Assembly: GCA_021163845.1 (NCBI GenBank)
Contig: JAGGTH010000077.1
Span: 38,009 to 102,008, forward strand
Direction: 5' to 3'
From: Helicobacteraceae bacterium
Lineage (GTDB): Bacteria; Campylobacterota; Campylobacteria; Campylobacterales; Sulfurimonadaceae
DNA length: 64,000 nucleotides
Numbering within the stretch: position 1 is the stretch's first letter; each line of letters opens with the position of its first letter. This document shows positions 25,169-33,422 of this stretch, one piece after another. Made by a program: the position numbers and the translations under genes. Below the pieces are notes generated by a model, which saw only the letters and a program-made list of their open reading frames with translations, was not told the DNA's origin and ran no database searches.

Positions 25169-25934
25169 TTTCACTCTCATAAGCGTGTATAAAGCGCACT
25201 ACCTCTAGGATATAGCGGCTAAGTGCGAAAAAGAGCAGTCCCCCTTGGAGTAAAAAGAGCAAGGTTGTTGCAAGGCGAAGCGCACTTTGTTCAAGGGTGT
25301 CGATGAGGTAACTCCAGGTGTGCCACTGCAACACTTGTGCTTCGGCATTGAGCTTGAGCAGGGTATTTAAAAAACCACACTCAGAAGCGACGCTGTTAGA
25401 AAAAAGCATCATATTTTGCTCTAAGCCATTTTGCAGATCGATCGGGGGTGAGGCGTAGTATTGCATCGCAGCATAAAAAAGTGCCATCACGGCGACATTG
25501 ATCCATGTGATAAAAGCGATCACGACACGCTCTCTCATCCGCTCTTTGAGAGTAGAGCGAAACTTTGAGAGTAGATAGATATAGGAAAATCCGAGGATAA
25601 AACTATCCACAAGTAAAACAAGCACACCCCAAAGATCCATCAGAGGAAGGGATGTAAAGAGAAAGAGCGCGACAAAGAGTGCTAGAAAAAAGCTGATAAG
25701 TGTTAAAAAAATAGGGCTTTTAACCACCTTGCTCAAGAAGCTATCTTCTCTAAAATAGCACGCTGCCAAACAGCGTCTTTGTTCAAGTTTCATACGCGCG
25801 AGGCTATAGGTGATGATAAGGGTGACGAGCATTGGGATCGCTAAAGAAAAAGCACATCCCAGCATATAGATCTGTTGGTAAATCAGGAGCAAAACAAAAG
25901 CGGCGAAGAGAGCAAGAAGTGTCTTGAAATGCAT
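25161..25934 (-). CDS. polytopic membrane protein, first gene of DUF1887 operon
   Basis: About 257 residues from ATG 25934, chosen because AAAGGGGG sits 5 bases upstream; the longer reading has no ribosome site. Six or seven membrane helices are visible (LLALFAAFVLLLIYQQIYML, LAIPMLVTLIITYSL, FLTLISFFLALFVALFLF, LLVDSFILGFSYIYLL, VVIAFITWINVAVMALFYAA, LLFLLQGGLLFFALS). No catalytic motif or family recognised. Confidence 0.7.
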   Translation of the reverse strand: MHFKTLLALFAAFVLLLIYQQIYMLGCAFSLAIPMLVTLIITYSLARMKLEQRRCLAACYFREDSFLSKVVKSPIFLTLISFFLALFVALFLFTSLPLMDLWGVLVLLVDSFILGFSYIYLLSKFRSTLKERMRERVVIAFITWINVAVMALFYAAMQYYASPPIDLQNGLEQNMMLFSNSVASECGFLNTLLKLNAEAQVLQWHTWSYLIDTLEQSALRLATTLLFLLQGGLLFFALSRYILEVVRFIHAYESENA

Positions 25935-26006
25935 ACAAACCCCCTTTGTGCGTTGGAGCATCATCTTACATCATTCTAAGTAAAAAGATGGTTAATTAAT
26001 CTTTTC

Positions 26007-26096
26007 GAACCGATGGCTTGCCTTCGCTCTGAGCTGTCATAAAAATAGCTACATCCCAAGCCCACTTTTACCAAAGGCAAGCCATTGGCTCTACTC
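26007..26096. repeat. dispersed GATGGCTTGCCTT inverted repeat, locus b
   Basis: Forward arm CGATGGCTTGCCTTCG at 26010, reverse arm CCAAAGGCAAGCCATTGG at 26071, with a ~45-base spacer holding ACATCCCAAGCCCA. Can fold as a long hairpin. It is also the inner part of the larger 26011-26170 direct repeat. Confidence 0.75.
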
Positions 26097-26170
26097 TTGG
26101 GATGTAAGGCTTTTCGTAACACGGGCTTCAGCCAGTACACACCTAAAATTCTTGATGATCGATATAAGAT
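26011..26170. repeat. ~160-bp direct repeat, left copy, flanking a toxin-antitoxin pair
   Basis: Closely matches 26945-27114 in the same orientation: same inverted-repeat arms, TAAAAATAGCTACATCCC, GTAACAC, CAGTACACAC-type segment and GATCGATATAAG at the end, with a few indels. The relE/antitoxin pair lies exactly between the two copies. Confidence 0.75.
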
Positions 26171-26171
26171 C

Positions 26172-26453
26172 TCACGCTGTAGCTTTGAGTTTTACACCAA
26201 ATGAATGAAGCACTTTCATAACAGTTTCAAATTTTGGTTTTGAGCCCTCAGAAAAAGTTTTGTACAGACTTTCACGACCCAGCCCCGTATCTTTTGCGAT
26301 CTGCGTCATCCCTTTTGCTTTTGCAATATTTCCTATGGCTGCTAAAAGTTCATCCATATCACCCTCACTTAAAACTTGTGAAAGATACTCAGCGATCATC
26401 TCTTTAGAATCCAAGTAGTGCGCTATATCAAAGTTAGCAAGTTTATTACTCAT
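26172..26453 (-). CDS. HI1420-type antitoxin (addiction module antidote)
   Basis: 93 residues from ATG 26453, with AAGGAG 7 bases upstream. Matches the putative addiction module antidote family: FDIAHYLDSKEMIAEYLSQVLSEGD, LLAAIGNIAKAKGMTQIAKDTGLGRESLYKTFSEGSKPKFETVMKVLHSFGVKL; the centre is a helix-turn-helix. Overlaps the toxin gene end by 8 bases (toxin first, as usual in this family). Confidence 0.9.
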   Translation of the reverse strand: MSNKLANFDIAHYLDSKEMIAEYLSQVLSEGDMDELLAAIGNIAKAKGMTQIAKDTGLGRESLYKTFSEGSKPKFETVMKVLHSFGVKLKATA

Positions 26454-26745
26454 TACGATACTCCTTTGCCATCTCTTTGGCTTTTTTAATATCATTTGCT
26501 TGGGTTGACTTGTCTCCACCTACAAGCAATATAATTATCTCTTCATTACATTTTGTAAAATAGACTCTATACCCAGCACCTACCGTAATTCTAAGCTCAG
26601 ATATATTATCACCTAAATTTTTGTGATCTCCAAAATTGCCCTGTTTCATTCTATCAACTCTACGAAGAATAGAAACTTTGCCTTGAAGATCTTTGAGCTT
26701 AGAGAGCCACCTAGAAAAGGTAGATGTCTCTTTTAATAAATACAT
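26446..26745 (-). CDS. RelE/HigB-like toxin paired with HI1420-type antitoxin
   Basis: 99 residues: FSRWLSKLKDLQGKVSILRRVDRMKQGNFGDHKNLGDNISELRITVGAGYRVYF and EEIIILLVGGDKSTQANDIKKAKEMAKEY are the hallmarks of the RelE/ParE-superfamily toxin that precedes HI1420-type antitoxins. Probable ribosome-dependent mRNA cleavage. The frame is intact. The -10 (TACACT) ends only 8 bases before the ATG and no ribosome site is seen, so the message may be almost leaderless. Confidence 0.9.
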   Translation of the reverse strand: MYLLKETSTFSRWLSKLKDLQGKVSILRRVDRMKQGNFGDHKNLGDNISELRITVGAGYRVYFTKCNEEIIILLVGGDKSTQANDIKKAKEMAKEYRNE

Positions 26746-26753
26746 AATACAAA

Positions 26754-26782
26754 AGTGTATCCTAAAGGATACATAAAGTCAA
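26754..26782 (-). promoter_or_regulatory. toxin-antitoxin promoter with palindromic operator
   Basis: On the - strand: TTGACT (26782-26777), 17-base spacer, TACACT (26759-26754). The spacer overlaps a palindrome at 26756-26773, TGTATCCTAAAGGATACA, with 8-base arms and a 2-base centre. Position between -35 and -10 fits autorepression by the helix-turn-helix antitoxin. Confidence 0.65.
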
Positions 26783-26940
26783 GATTGAATGGTATTTTCA
26801 TTGAATACTCCTCATGTCAAAAGAAGTATCATAACGCTGAAAATAATTTCGTTTTGAATTTATTGCATTTTGTCATTATTTGTTGAATGGAAGTTTTAAG
26901 AAGCGATGGTTTATGCTCGTACTTTTGAGTGTTCGTCTCT

Positions 26941-27030
26941 GGAAGCGATGGCTTGCCTTCGCTCTGAACTGTCATAAAAATAGCTACATCCCAAGCCCAC
27001 TTTTGCCAAAGGCAAGCCATTGGCTCCACC
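26941..27030. repeat. dispersed GATGGCTTGCCTT inverted repeat, locus c
   Basis: Forward arm GAAGCGATGGCTTGCCTTCGC and reverse arm GCCAAAGGCAAGCCATTGGC around an ACATCCCAAGCCCAC spacer; almost identical to locus b. Confidence 0.75.
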
Positions 27031-27114
27031 CTTGAAATGTAAGGCATTTCGTAACACTTCAGCCCGTACACACAACTTGCTTTGCACTAAAATTTTTAAT
27101 GATCGATATAAGTT
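26945..27114. repeat. ~170-bp direct repeat, right copy
   Basis: Right-hand partner of 26011-26170; includes locus c, the GTAACAC segment and GATCGATATAAG. Confidence 0.75.
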
Positions 27115-27139
27115 CCAATTGCAAAAAGTGGAAATTCAC

Positions 27140-27796
27140 TTATAGGGGTGTTCTCTCCATAATTATTGTTTTAAAAACGCAATTTAAGGATGACAAATAG
27201 GACTGCAAATATGGTAAAAAATATTCCCAATATATATTCAATACAACATAGCTTATAGCAAAAAGAGTTATCCAAAAGCTCCAAATCTTTGTTGAAGTTT
27301 TTTTAAACTTAATCCAAGCCCATAAAGAACCTATAAAAATAGTCAACAATATAGCTATTTTAACAATAATATCTTCACTTATTCTATTAGTATAATACTC
27401 ATAAAAAATCACAATTAGTTTAGACAACGAAAAAACCCACAGTAGATACATAGGTAAAATAAAAACTTTTGGGTTGGTATCAGCAAAACCAAAAGAACCG
27501 TTTCTTTCCTCTATTCTATTATCTTTTTCTCTTCCTATTGTCTCTCTATTAACAAAAAAATATGTGATAATCGGAACATAAACTATAAAAATAACGGTTA
27601 AAGCTAACCAAGGAATCGAAATAAATGCATTTTTCTCATCATGACTATTTATACAATCTTGATAATTATATATCATCGTAAGATGAAAAGAAGCAACTAT
27701 CCAACAAATAGTTATAATGGCTGTTGAGTTTCCTAAGTAAAGTTTTGTAGATAAGTTGATAAACTTCTCTTTTGCTGTTAGGTTTTGCTTTTCCAA
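27140..27796 (-). CDS. AT-rich multi-pass membrane protein, unknown
   Basis: 218 residues from a TTG start placed directly after the upstream stop, with GGAGG 8 bases before it. About five membrane helices (STAIITICWIVASFHLTMIY, FISIPWLALTVIFIVYVPIITYFFV, PMYLLWVFSLSKLIVIFYEYY, IVKIAILLTIFIGSLWAWI, IWSFWITLFAISYVVLNIYW). Codon use is noticeably AT-rich beside the neighbours, suggesting transfer. No family recognised. It follows the remnant of a DNA methylase, so it may be cargo of a former restriction island. Confidence 0.65.
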   Translation of the reverse strand: MEKQNLTAKEKFINLSTKLYLGNSTAIITICWIVASFHLTMIYNYQDCINSHDEKNAFISIPWLALTVIFIVYVPIITYFFVNRETIGREKDNRIEERNGSFGFADTNPKVFILPMYLLWVFSLSKLIVIFYEYYTNRISEDIIVKIAILLTIFIGSLWAWIKFKKTSTKIWSFWITLFAISYVVLNIYWEYFLPYLQSYLSSLNCVFKTIIMERTPL

Positions 27797-27967
27797 TCAA
27801 ACACCCTCCACAATCTTAATCTCATCATCTGTAAGATCGTAGAGTTTGTAGATTATTTGATCGATCTTTAGCTTTGCTATATAGCTCTGAAAATCCGTCC
27901 ATCTAAGAGCTATCAAGCCCTCATCTTGCTTGTAGTTTTTAAGAATAGAGTTTGAAAAGAGTGCCAT
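27797..27967 (-). pseudogene. C-terminal remnant of an Eco57I/PglX-type DNA methylase
   Basis: 56 codons (ATG at 27967) ending IIYKLYDLTDDEIKIVEGV. The pattern I-D-x-x-(V/I)-Y-x-L-Y-x-L-T-x-x-E-I-x-I-V-E is the typical C-terminus of type IIG (Eco57I-like) and BREX PglX methylase-specificity proteins. Nothing else of the gene is present; upstream lies repeat DNA. It is either debris or a now-independent short ORF. Confidence 0.55.
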
Positions 27968-28061
27968 ACAAAACCTTGAGAGATGTTTTTTGTTTATTTT
28001 AGCGAGTTTGGCTTAAGGGGTGGTTTTTTGCTTGGGATGTTGTACTATGCAAGCGTGTTCT

Positions 28062-28145
28062 ACCAAAGGCAAGCCATCGGTTCCTTTTGTTTCATGAAAG
28101 TTTGCAATTCTTTAGGAAGCGATGGCTTGCCTTCGCTCTTGGCTC
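28062..28145. repeat. dispersed GATGGCTTGCCTT inverted repeat, locus d
   Basis: Arms in the opposite order to b and c: ACCAAAGGCAAGCCATCGGTTCC first, then GGAAGCGATGGCTTGCCTTCGC. Lies just past the end of the cusA-like gene. Confidence 0.75.
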
Positions 28146-28153
28146 TTTGTTTT

Positions 28154-31100
28154 TTAAGCCTGTGGGTTTTTTTTCCTCTTCGCATAAATCTCATAGAGAA
28201 TCGGGATGATGATGAGGCTGAGGATGGCGGAGCTGAGTACTCCTCCTAACATCGGTGCGGCTATTCTTTGCATCACTTCGCTTCCCACTCCACTACTAAG
28301 CATGATCGGTAAGAGCCCTGCGATGATGGAGAAGACACTCATCAGTTTTGGTCTGAGTCTTTGTACGGCTCCCTCATAAATAGCTTCTTTGAGCGTCCCT
28401 GTGCCTTTGTTGACGGCTTCTTGGAGGTAGACTATCATGATGATAGCGGTCTCCGCAGCGATCCCGAGCAGGGCTAAAAAGCCCACGACGACGGCGATAC
28501 TCATATTAAAATCAAGCATATCGATATAGATAAGCCCACCCAAAAGAGCAAAAGGGAGGGTGAAGAACACGATGAGTGTAGGCACGAGCTCTTTGAGTGC
28601 GAGGTAGATCAGTACAAAGATCATCACGATCACCGCAGGGATGATCCAGTACATCTTCTCTATCGCAGACTCAAGATATTCACTCTGTCCCGCCCACTCA
28701 AGATAGTAGCCATCAGGAAGTGAAAACTCTTTGAGAAGCGCACTCGCCTCCTCTTTGTACTCAGAAGCAGAGATCTCACTTTGGGGTGTGATGTAGATAT
28801 AGGTCACGGGTGAAGCCATCTCGCTCTTGATAACCGACGCGCTTTGTTTGTACTCCAAGCTTGCAAAACGGCTCAGAGGCACAAACCCTAGTGGTGTTTT
28901 TATCATCAGATCGCCAAGAGATTCGAGGCTTCTGCGCTCTGTATCATCGAGTCTGAGCGTGATAGGATAGCGTTCGAGATCTTTGTACATCGTACTCACA
29001 CGCATTCCACCTATGGCAGTAGAGATATATTCGAGGATAATGTCTTTTTTGAGATCATAGCGCGCAAGCGCATCTGCATCGAGGTCGATGTTAAGATAGT
29101 AGCCCGCACTTGTTTGATCGGCAAAGACAGAGAGCGTTTTGTCAGAGGCGCGTAGGATCTTTTCTATCTTTTGGGCTTGGATCTGCAACTCGCCCAAATC
29201 TTTTCCATAGAGCTTGATCCCCAGAGGGGTGCGGATACCGCTGAGGAGCATATCGATACGCCCGCGGATAGGATAGGTCCATGAGTTGATAAGACCGGGT
29301 ACTTGCAGAGCCGCTTCGAGCTCTAGCATCAGGCGATCTTTAGTCATCCCCTCGCGCCACTGCTCTTTGGGCTTGAAGGTGATGATACTCTCTATCATCG
29401 CAAGCGGTGCAGGGTCGGTCGCACTATTAGCACGTCCACCCTTGCCAAATACCTTCTCTACCTCAGGGAAACTTTTGATAATTGCATCTGTTTTTTGGGT
29501 GATCGCCTTGCTCTGATCGATACTGATCCCATAAGGTGTCACGGGCATATACATCACACTTTGTTCATCAAGAGGAGGCATAAACTCCCATTTGAGAGAA
29601 CTATAAAGGGGATAGATAAAGCCAAGCGAGACCAAAAGAAGTGCCAAGACGAGGTATTTGAGTTTGAGGCTGTAGATGAGGATAGGGTGGTAGATCCATA
29701 GAAAAAAACGGTTGAGAGGGTTGTGTGTCTCAGGGACGATCTTGCCTCCCAAGAAATACAGCATCAGCACAGGCACGAGGGTGATAGAGAGGATTGCACC
29801 CACTATCATCGCAAAAGATTTTGTATAGGCAAGAGGGGTAAAGAGCAAGCCCTCTTGATCGGAGAGTGCAAAGATAGGCAAGAAAGAGACCACGACCAAA
29901 GAGAGAGCAAAAAATATCGGTCGCCCTACCACTTTTGAAGAACTTGCAATGGTTTCAAATCGCTCTTTGGATGTAAGCTCTCTTTTTAGTTCCTCTTGGA
30001 GTTTGTTGATATTTTTGTGGGCATTTTCTATCATGATGATGGTTGCATCGACCATCGTTCCGATAGCGATAGCGATACCACCCAGACTCATGATGTTTGA
30101 GCCGATACCAAAAAGCTTCATAAGCAAAAAAGTGACCCCGATAGTGAGTGGGAGGATGATAAGAACGATCATCGAAGAGCGCAAATGCATCAAGAAAAGT
30201 GCGATGATGACGATCACGATAAGACTCTCCTCAAAGAGGGTAAATTTGAGTGTGTCGATCGCTTGTTCGATGAGGGTGGAGCGGTTGTAGACCTCTACCA
30301 CTTCGACCCCCTCGATCTCTAGCTCTTGCATCTTCGCTTCAACACGCTTGATCGTCTCGTAGACATCCTCTTTGTAACGTACCATCACGATCCCACCGAC
30401 CACTTCCCCCTCACCATTGAGATCTGCTACTCCACGGCGCGCGGCGGGAGTGATGCGAACATCGGCTATCTCAGCGAGTGTAACGGGAACACCCCCTTTT
30501 GTGGTAACAACAAGGGAGCGGATGCTATCCAGATCTTTGAGATAGCCTTTGGCTTGGATCATCCACTCATAGCCGTTTTGGATGAGGATACCACCCCCTG
30601 TGTCGTTGTTGTTTTTTTTGAGTGTGTTTGCGATATCTTGGGGGCTGAGGTTGTAGCGCACGAGGGTGTCATTGCTCAGAGTTACCTCAAAAGTGGGGAT
30701 AAATCCACCTACACTTGCTACTTCACTCACCCCATCGACTCCCAAAAGAGCGTATTTGTAGTAGTAGTCTTGGATGGTGCGTAGTTCGCTGAGGTTTTTT
30801 GTCTTGGAGGTGAGTGCATATTCGTATGCCCAGCCCACACCGCTCGCATCGGGACCCAGACTCACTTTCATCGATTCGGGTAGAGAAGATTGCACGCTTG
30901 AGAGTTGTTCGAGGACACGAGTGCGTGCCCAGTAGAGATCGACCCCCTCTTTGAAGATAATATAAACAAGGGCATTCTCATAGCTTGAAAATCCACGAAC
31001 GGTCTCGATATCAGGGATAGAGAGCATCTCAGAGACAAGGGGGTAGGTTCCTTGTGCTTCGATGATCTCAGGGGATTGCCCCGCCCAATTGACTTTGAGT

Positions 31101-31243
31101 ATCACTTGTGGAGGGGAGAGATCTGGAAGCGCATCGAGTGGGGTGTTTTTGACACTCCAGATCGAAGAGGCTATCAAAAACACAAGAGCCATAAGGATAA
31201 GAAATCTATTTTTGAGACTAAAGTCTATGATCTTTTCTATCAT
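28154..31243 (-). CDS. cusA: CusA/CzcA-type heavy-metal RND efflux pump, inner-membrane subunit
   Basis: 1029 residues, HME-RND size. N-terminus MIEKIIDFSLKNRFLILMALVFLIAS, then PLDALPDLSPPQVILKVNWAGQSPEIIEAQ. TM4 proton-relay segment GGIAIAIGTMVDATIIMIENAHKNI with the acidic residue typical of the Cu(I)/Ag(I) branch; EWAGQSEY and GFLALLGIAAETAIIMIVYLQEA in the second half. Twelve membrane helices and two large periplasmic loops expected. Last gene of a four-gene operon with adaptor, outer-membrane channel and a FixH/YtkA-like protein. Monovalent copper or silver export is the best guess. Confidence 0.93.
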   Translation of the reverse strand: MIEKIIDFSLKNRFLILMALVFLIASSIWSVKNTPLDALPDLSPPQVILKVNWAGQSPEIIEAQGTYPLVSEMLSIPDIETVRGFSSYENALVYIIFKEGVDLYWARTRVLEQLSSVQSSLPESMKVSLGPDASGVGWAYEYALTSKTKNLSELRTIQDYYYKYALLGVDGVSEVASVGGFIPTFEVTLSNDTLVRYNLSPQDIANTLKKNNNDTGGGILIQNGYEWMIQAKGYLKDLDSIRSLVVTTKGGVPVTLAEIADVRITPAARRGVADLNGEGEVVGGIVMVRYKEDVYETIKRVEAKMQELEIEGVEVVEVYNRSTLIEQAIDTLKFTLFEESLIVIVIIALFLMHLRSSMIVLIILPLTIGVTFLLMKLFGIGSNIMSLGGIAIAIGTMVDATIIMIENAHKNINKLQEELKRELTSKERFETIASSSKVVGRPIFFALSLVVVSFLPIFALSDQEGLLFTPLAYTKSFAMIVGAILSITLVPVLMLYFLGGKIVPETHNPLNRFFLWIYHPILIYSLKLKYLVLALLLVSLGFIYPLYSSLKWEFMPPLDEQSVMYMPVTPYGISIDQSKAITQKTDAIIKSFPEVEKVFGKGGRANSATDPAPLAMIESIITFKPKEQWREGMTKDRLMLELEAALQVPGLINSWTYPIRGRIDMLLSGIRTPLGIKLYGKDLGELQIQAQKIEKILRASDKTLSVFADQTSAGYYLNIDLDADALARYDLKKDIILEYISTAIGGMRVSTMYKDLERYPITLRLDDTERRSLESLGDLMIKTPLGFVPLSRFASLEYKQSASVIKSEMASPVTYIYITPQSEISASEYKEEASALLKEFSLPDGYYLEWAGQSEYLESAIEKMYWIIPAVIVMIFVLIYLALKELVPTLIVFFTLPFALLGGLIYIDMLDFNMSIAVVVGFLALLGIAAETAIIMIVYLQEAVNKGTGTLKEAIYEGAVQRLRPKLMSVFSIIAGLLPIMLSSGVGSEVMQRIAAPMLGGVLSSAILSLIIIPILYEIYAKRKKNPQA

Positions 31244-31252
31244 CGAAGCCTC

Positions 31253-32218
31253 CTAATAAAGGGAGTTAACCTGTGCATCACTATCGATCATAAAGAGTGC
31301 GTTATTGACCACTTCGTCACCCTCACTCAGACCACTTTTGATGTTGTAAAGATCAGGAGCTAAAAATTCTACATCCACAGCTTTTGGCTCATATTCCCCC
31401 TCGTATTCCCCTTTCATGAAGACATAATGGTGCCCGTTTTTTCGTATCACGGCACTAGCAGGAAGGCTAAGGTAGCTTTGCTCTTGCATCTGCATAGTGA
31501 GTGTGACGTACATCCCAGGGCTTAAGAGTTTCTCTTTATTCTCTACGCTCAGACGAAGGGTAAAGCTCTCCTCTTTTGGATCGAGTTTTGGGTAGAGGAG
31601 CTCTTTGCTTGCTTCAAAACTCTGCTCATAGGCTGGTGTGCGCAAAGTAAAATGCTCCATCTTCTCTAGCAGTGCTCTTTGGTGTTGGTGGATACGTATC
31701 TCTGCCCAAACCTTCTCAAGATTGACGATCTCAAAGAGCTTTGCTTTGGCATTAAAAGCAGATCGGTTGTTGAGGTTTTTGACAAAGATCACCCCATCCG
31801 CTGGAGCCTTGATAAAGGTAAAAGGATCGCTTTTTTCCTCGTGATCTACATCCAAAAGAGCAAGCTTTGCTTTGGCACTTGCGAGCATCGATGCTTTGCT
31901 GCCGCTGTAGTTGAGCGTATTGCGGTATTCATCCTTTGCTTTGAGAACCTCTGGAGAGTAGACCTTGGCTAAGTTCTCCCCTTTTGAGACAGTTTTATAA
32001 AGGGTATCGGCATACAAAACTTCCACATATCCGCTATATCTGGGTGCGACATCATAGACACGCGCCTGATCCGCTTGGATGTAGCCATAGCTCGTGATAT
32101 TTTTGGCATGCACACTTTTTTGCACCTTGGTGGTTTGGACATTGAAGAGTTGTGTGACACTTGCCTCTTGCGCGTAAATAAGGCTGAAAAAAAGGATGAA
32201 AAGAGAGATATGTTTCAT
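31253..32218 (-). CDS. cusB: CusB-like RND periplasmic adaptor protein
   Basis: 321 residues with a signal peptide (MKHISLFILFFSLIYA-QEA). Membrane-fusion pattern: SYGYIQADQARVYDVAPRYSGYVEVLYADTLYKTVSKGENLAKVYSPEV, a helical hairpin LKAKDEYRNTLN, lipoyl half FIKAPADGVIFVKNLNNRSAFN, and beta-barrel RLSVENKEKLLSPGMYVTLTM. It lacks the N-terminal metal-binding YHS or extended domains of longer CusB. ATGA overlap with the upstream channel gene; 9 bases before cusA. Confidence 0.9.
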   Translation of the reverse strand: MKHISLFILFFSLIYAQEASVTQLFNVQTTKVQKSVHAKNITSYGYIQADQARVYDVAPRYSGYVEVLYADTLYKTVSKGENLAKVYSPEVLKAKDEYRNTLNYSGSKASMLASAKAKLALLDVDHEEKSDPFTFIKAPADGVIFVKNLNNRSAFNAKAKLFEIVNLEKVWAEIRIHQHQRALLEKMEHFTLRTPAYEQSFEASKELLYPKLDPKEESFTLRLSVENKEKLLSPGMYVTLTMQMQEQSYLSLPASAVIRKNGHHYVFMKGEYEGEYEPKAVDVEFLAPDLYNIKSGLSEGDEVVNNALFMIDSDAQVNSLY

Positions 32219-33414
32219 TTGAGGGCTCCTGTGAGGCTCTCGAGTGAGGCCTTGTTTTTGTGATAGCTTGCAAGAGCATCTATTTTTTGTTCATCAAGAG
32301 CGAGTTTTTGCGCCAAAAGCTCGAAATAGACAAAAAGCTCCGCCCCATTTTTGATCGAACTCGTTGCAAGATCAAACATATGCTCTATCTGTGGCAAGCT
32401 CTCTTTGTCGATTATTTGGTAGGTATTGTATTCGCTGAGCATCTTTGCATGGATCGTCTCTATCTGCGCTAGAATCGAGTGTTCGAGATCATTGACTTCA
32501 CTCTTGCTTGCAAGGAGAAGTTTGCGTGCTATCTCTTGCTCTTCCTTTTCACTTCCATACAAAGGGAGTGAAAAACCGATCCCAACATTGAGATAATCTT
32601 CAAAAGATTCACGGTGAAAGTAGCCTACTTGCAGTGTCGGATCTGGGAGAGAACTAAGCTCTTTGATACGCAAGGTGGCATCTGATTCTTTCACTTTTGC
32701 TTCTCTGCTTTGGAGTGCTTTATTTGCACCGATCTGTGTTACAAAACTCTTTAGATCTAGGGGTTCTTGGATAGAGAGAGAAAGCTCAAGATCTTCTACA
32801 TCCATAGCACTGAGATAACTAATCTGTTTGTAAAGACCACGCAGAGTGCTTTGGAGTCTATCTCGTTTGATCTTGAGCTGGGCGAGGGTAAGATCAGCCG
32901 ACATGATCCCCATGTGTGCACTGAGATCACTCGATGTATAGGATGTAGAGAGCTCTTTGTTTTGGCGTGTGAGCTGGATATATTTTTCTGTGATGCGAAG
33001 CTTTTGCTCGTTTGCATAGATAGAGTATGCACTCTGTTTGATGGTTTCAACGAGACTCACTTTGAGCTCATCGAGCTTGGCTTGGAGTGAGGCTTGGCTT
33101 GCTTTTGTTTGTGCTCCAAGAGCATCCCTTTTGCCAAAGAGAGGGATCTTCTGTGCGAGGGTGATGCTGGTCGTTTGCATCGGTTCTAAGGAGCGATTAT
33201 CAATATCTCTGAGTTGTATATCAGCGATGCCAAGTGTGAGTTGTGGGTTAGAGAAGTTTTGACTCAGCGCATGGGCTGCTTCAAAACTCTCAAGTCTATG
33301 CTCTATACTCTCTAGTGAGGAGTTCTTTGTCAAAGCATTTTGGATCAGCACATCCAAAGAGAGTGCGTACAAAGCAAGGCTACAAAGAAGTGAGAGAAGA
33401 ACAAAGCGCATCAC
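32215..33414 (-). CDS. cusC: TolC-family outer-membrane efflux channel (CusC-like)
   Basis: 399 residues, signal peptide (RFVLLSLLCSLALYALS), then the duplicated long-helix pattern of outer-membrane factor proteins: HRLESFEAAHALSQNFSNPQLTLGI, QKIPLFGKRDALGAQTKAS, LPDPTLQVGYFHRESFEDYLNVGIGFSLPLYG. No lipidation cysteine at the processed end, unlike E. coli CusC. Confidence 0.88.
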   Translation of the reverse strand: MMRFVLLSLLCSLALYALSLDVLIQNALTKNSSLESIEHRLESFEAAHALSQNFSNPQLTLGIADIQLRDIDNRSLEPMQTTSITLAQKIPLFGKRDALGAQTKASQASLQAKLDELKVSLVETIKQSAYSIYANEQKLRITEKYIQLTRQNKELSTSYTSSDLSAHMGIMSADLTLAQLKIKRDRLQSTLRGLYKQISYLSAMDVEDLELSLSIQEPLDLKSFVTQIGANKALQSREAKVKESDATLRIKELSSLPDPTLQVGYFHRESFEDYLNVGIGFSLPLYGSEKEEQEIARKLLLASKSEVNDLEHSILAQIETIHAKMLSEYNTYQIIDKESLPQIEHMFDLATSSIKNGAELFVYFELLAQKLALDEQKIDALASYHKNKASLESLTGALK

Positions 33415-33422
33415 AAAGCCCC

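Larger units (their letters stand above)
26746..27139. other. gene-free stretch
   Basis: 394 bases without a gene. It holds the toxin promoter/operator, a decayed repeat piece near 26900-26935 (AAGCGATGGTTTATGCTCG), and the right ~170-bp direct repeat. A short reverse ORF here is only a translation of the repeat. Confidence 0.6.

Noticed and set aside
26829..27071. 80-codon reverse ORF
   Set aside because: It is a translation of the dispersed repeat (MACLWQ from CAAAGGCAAGCCAT) with no ribosome site.
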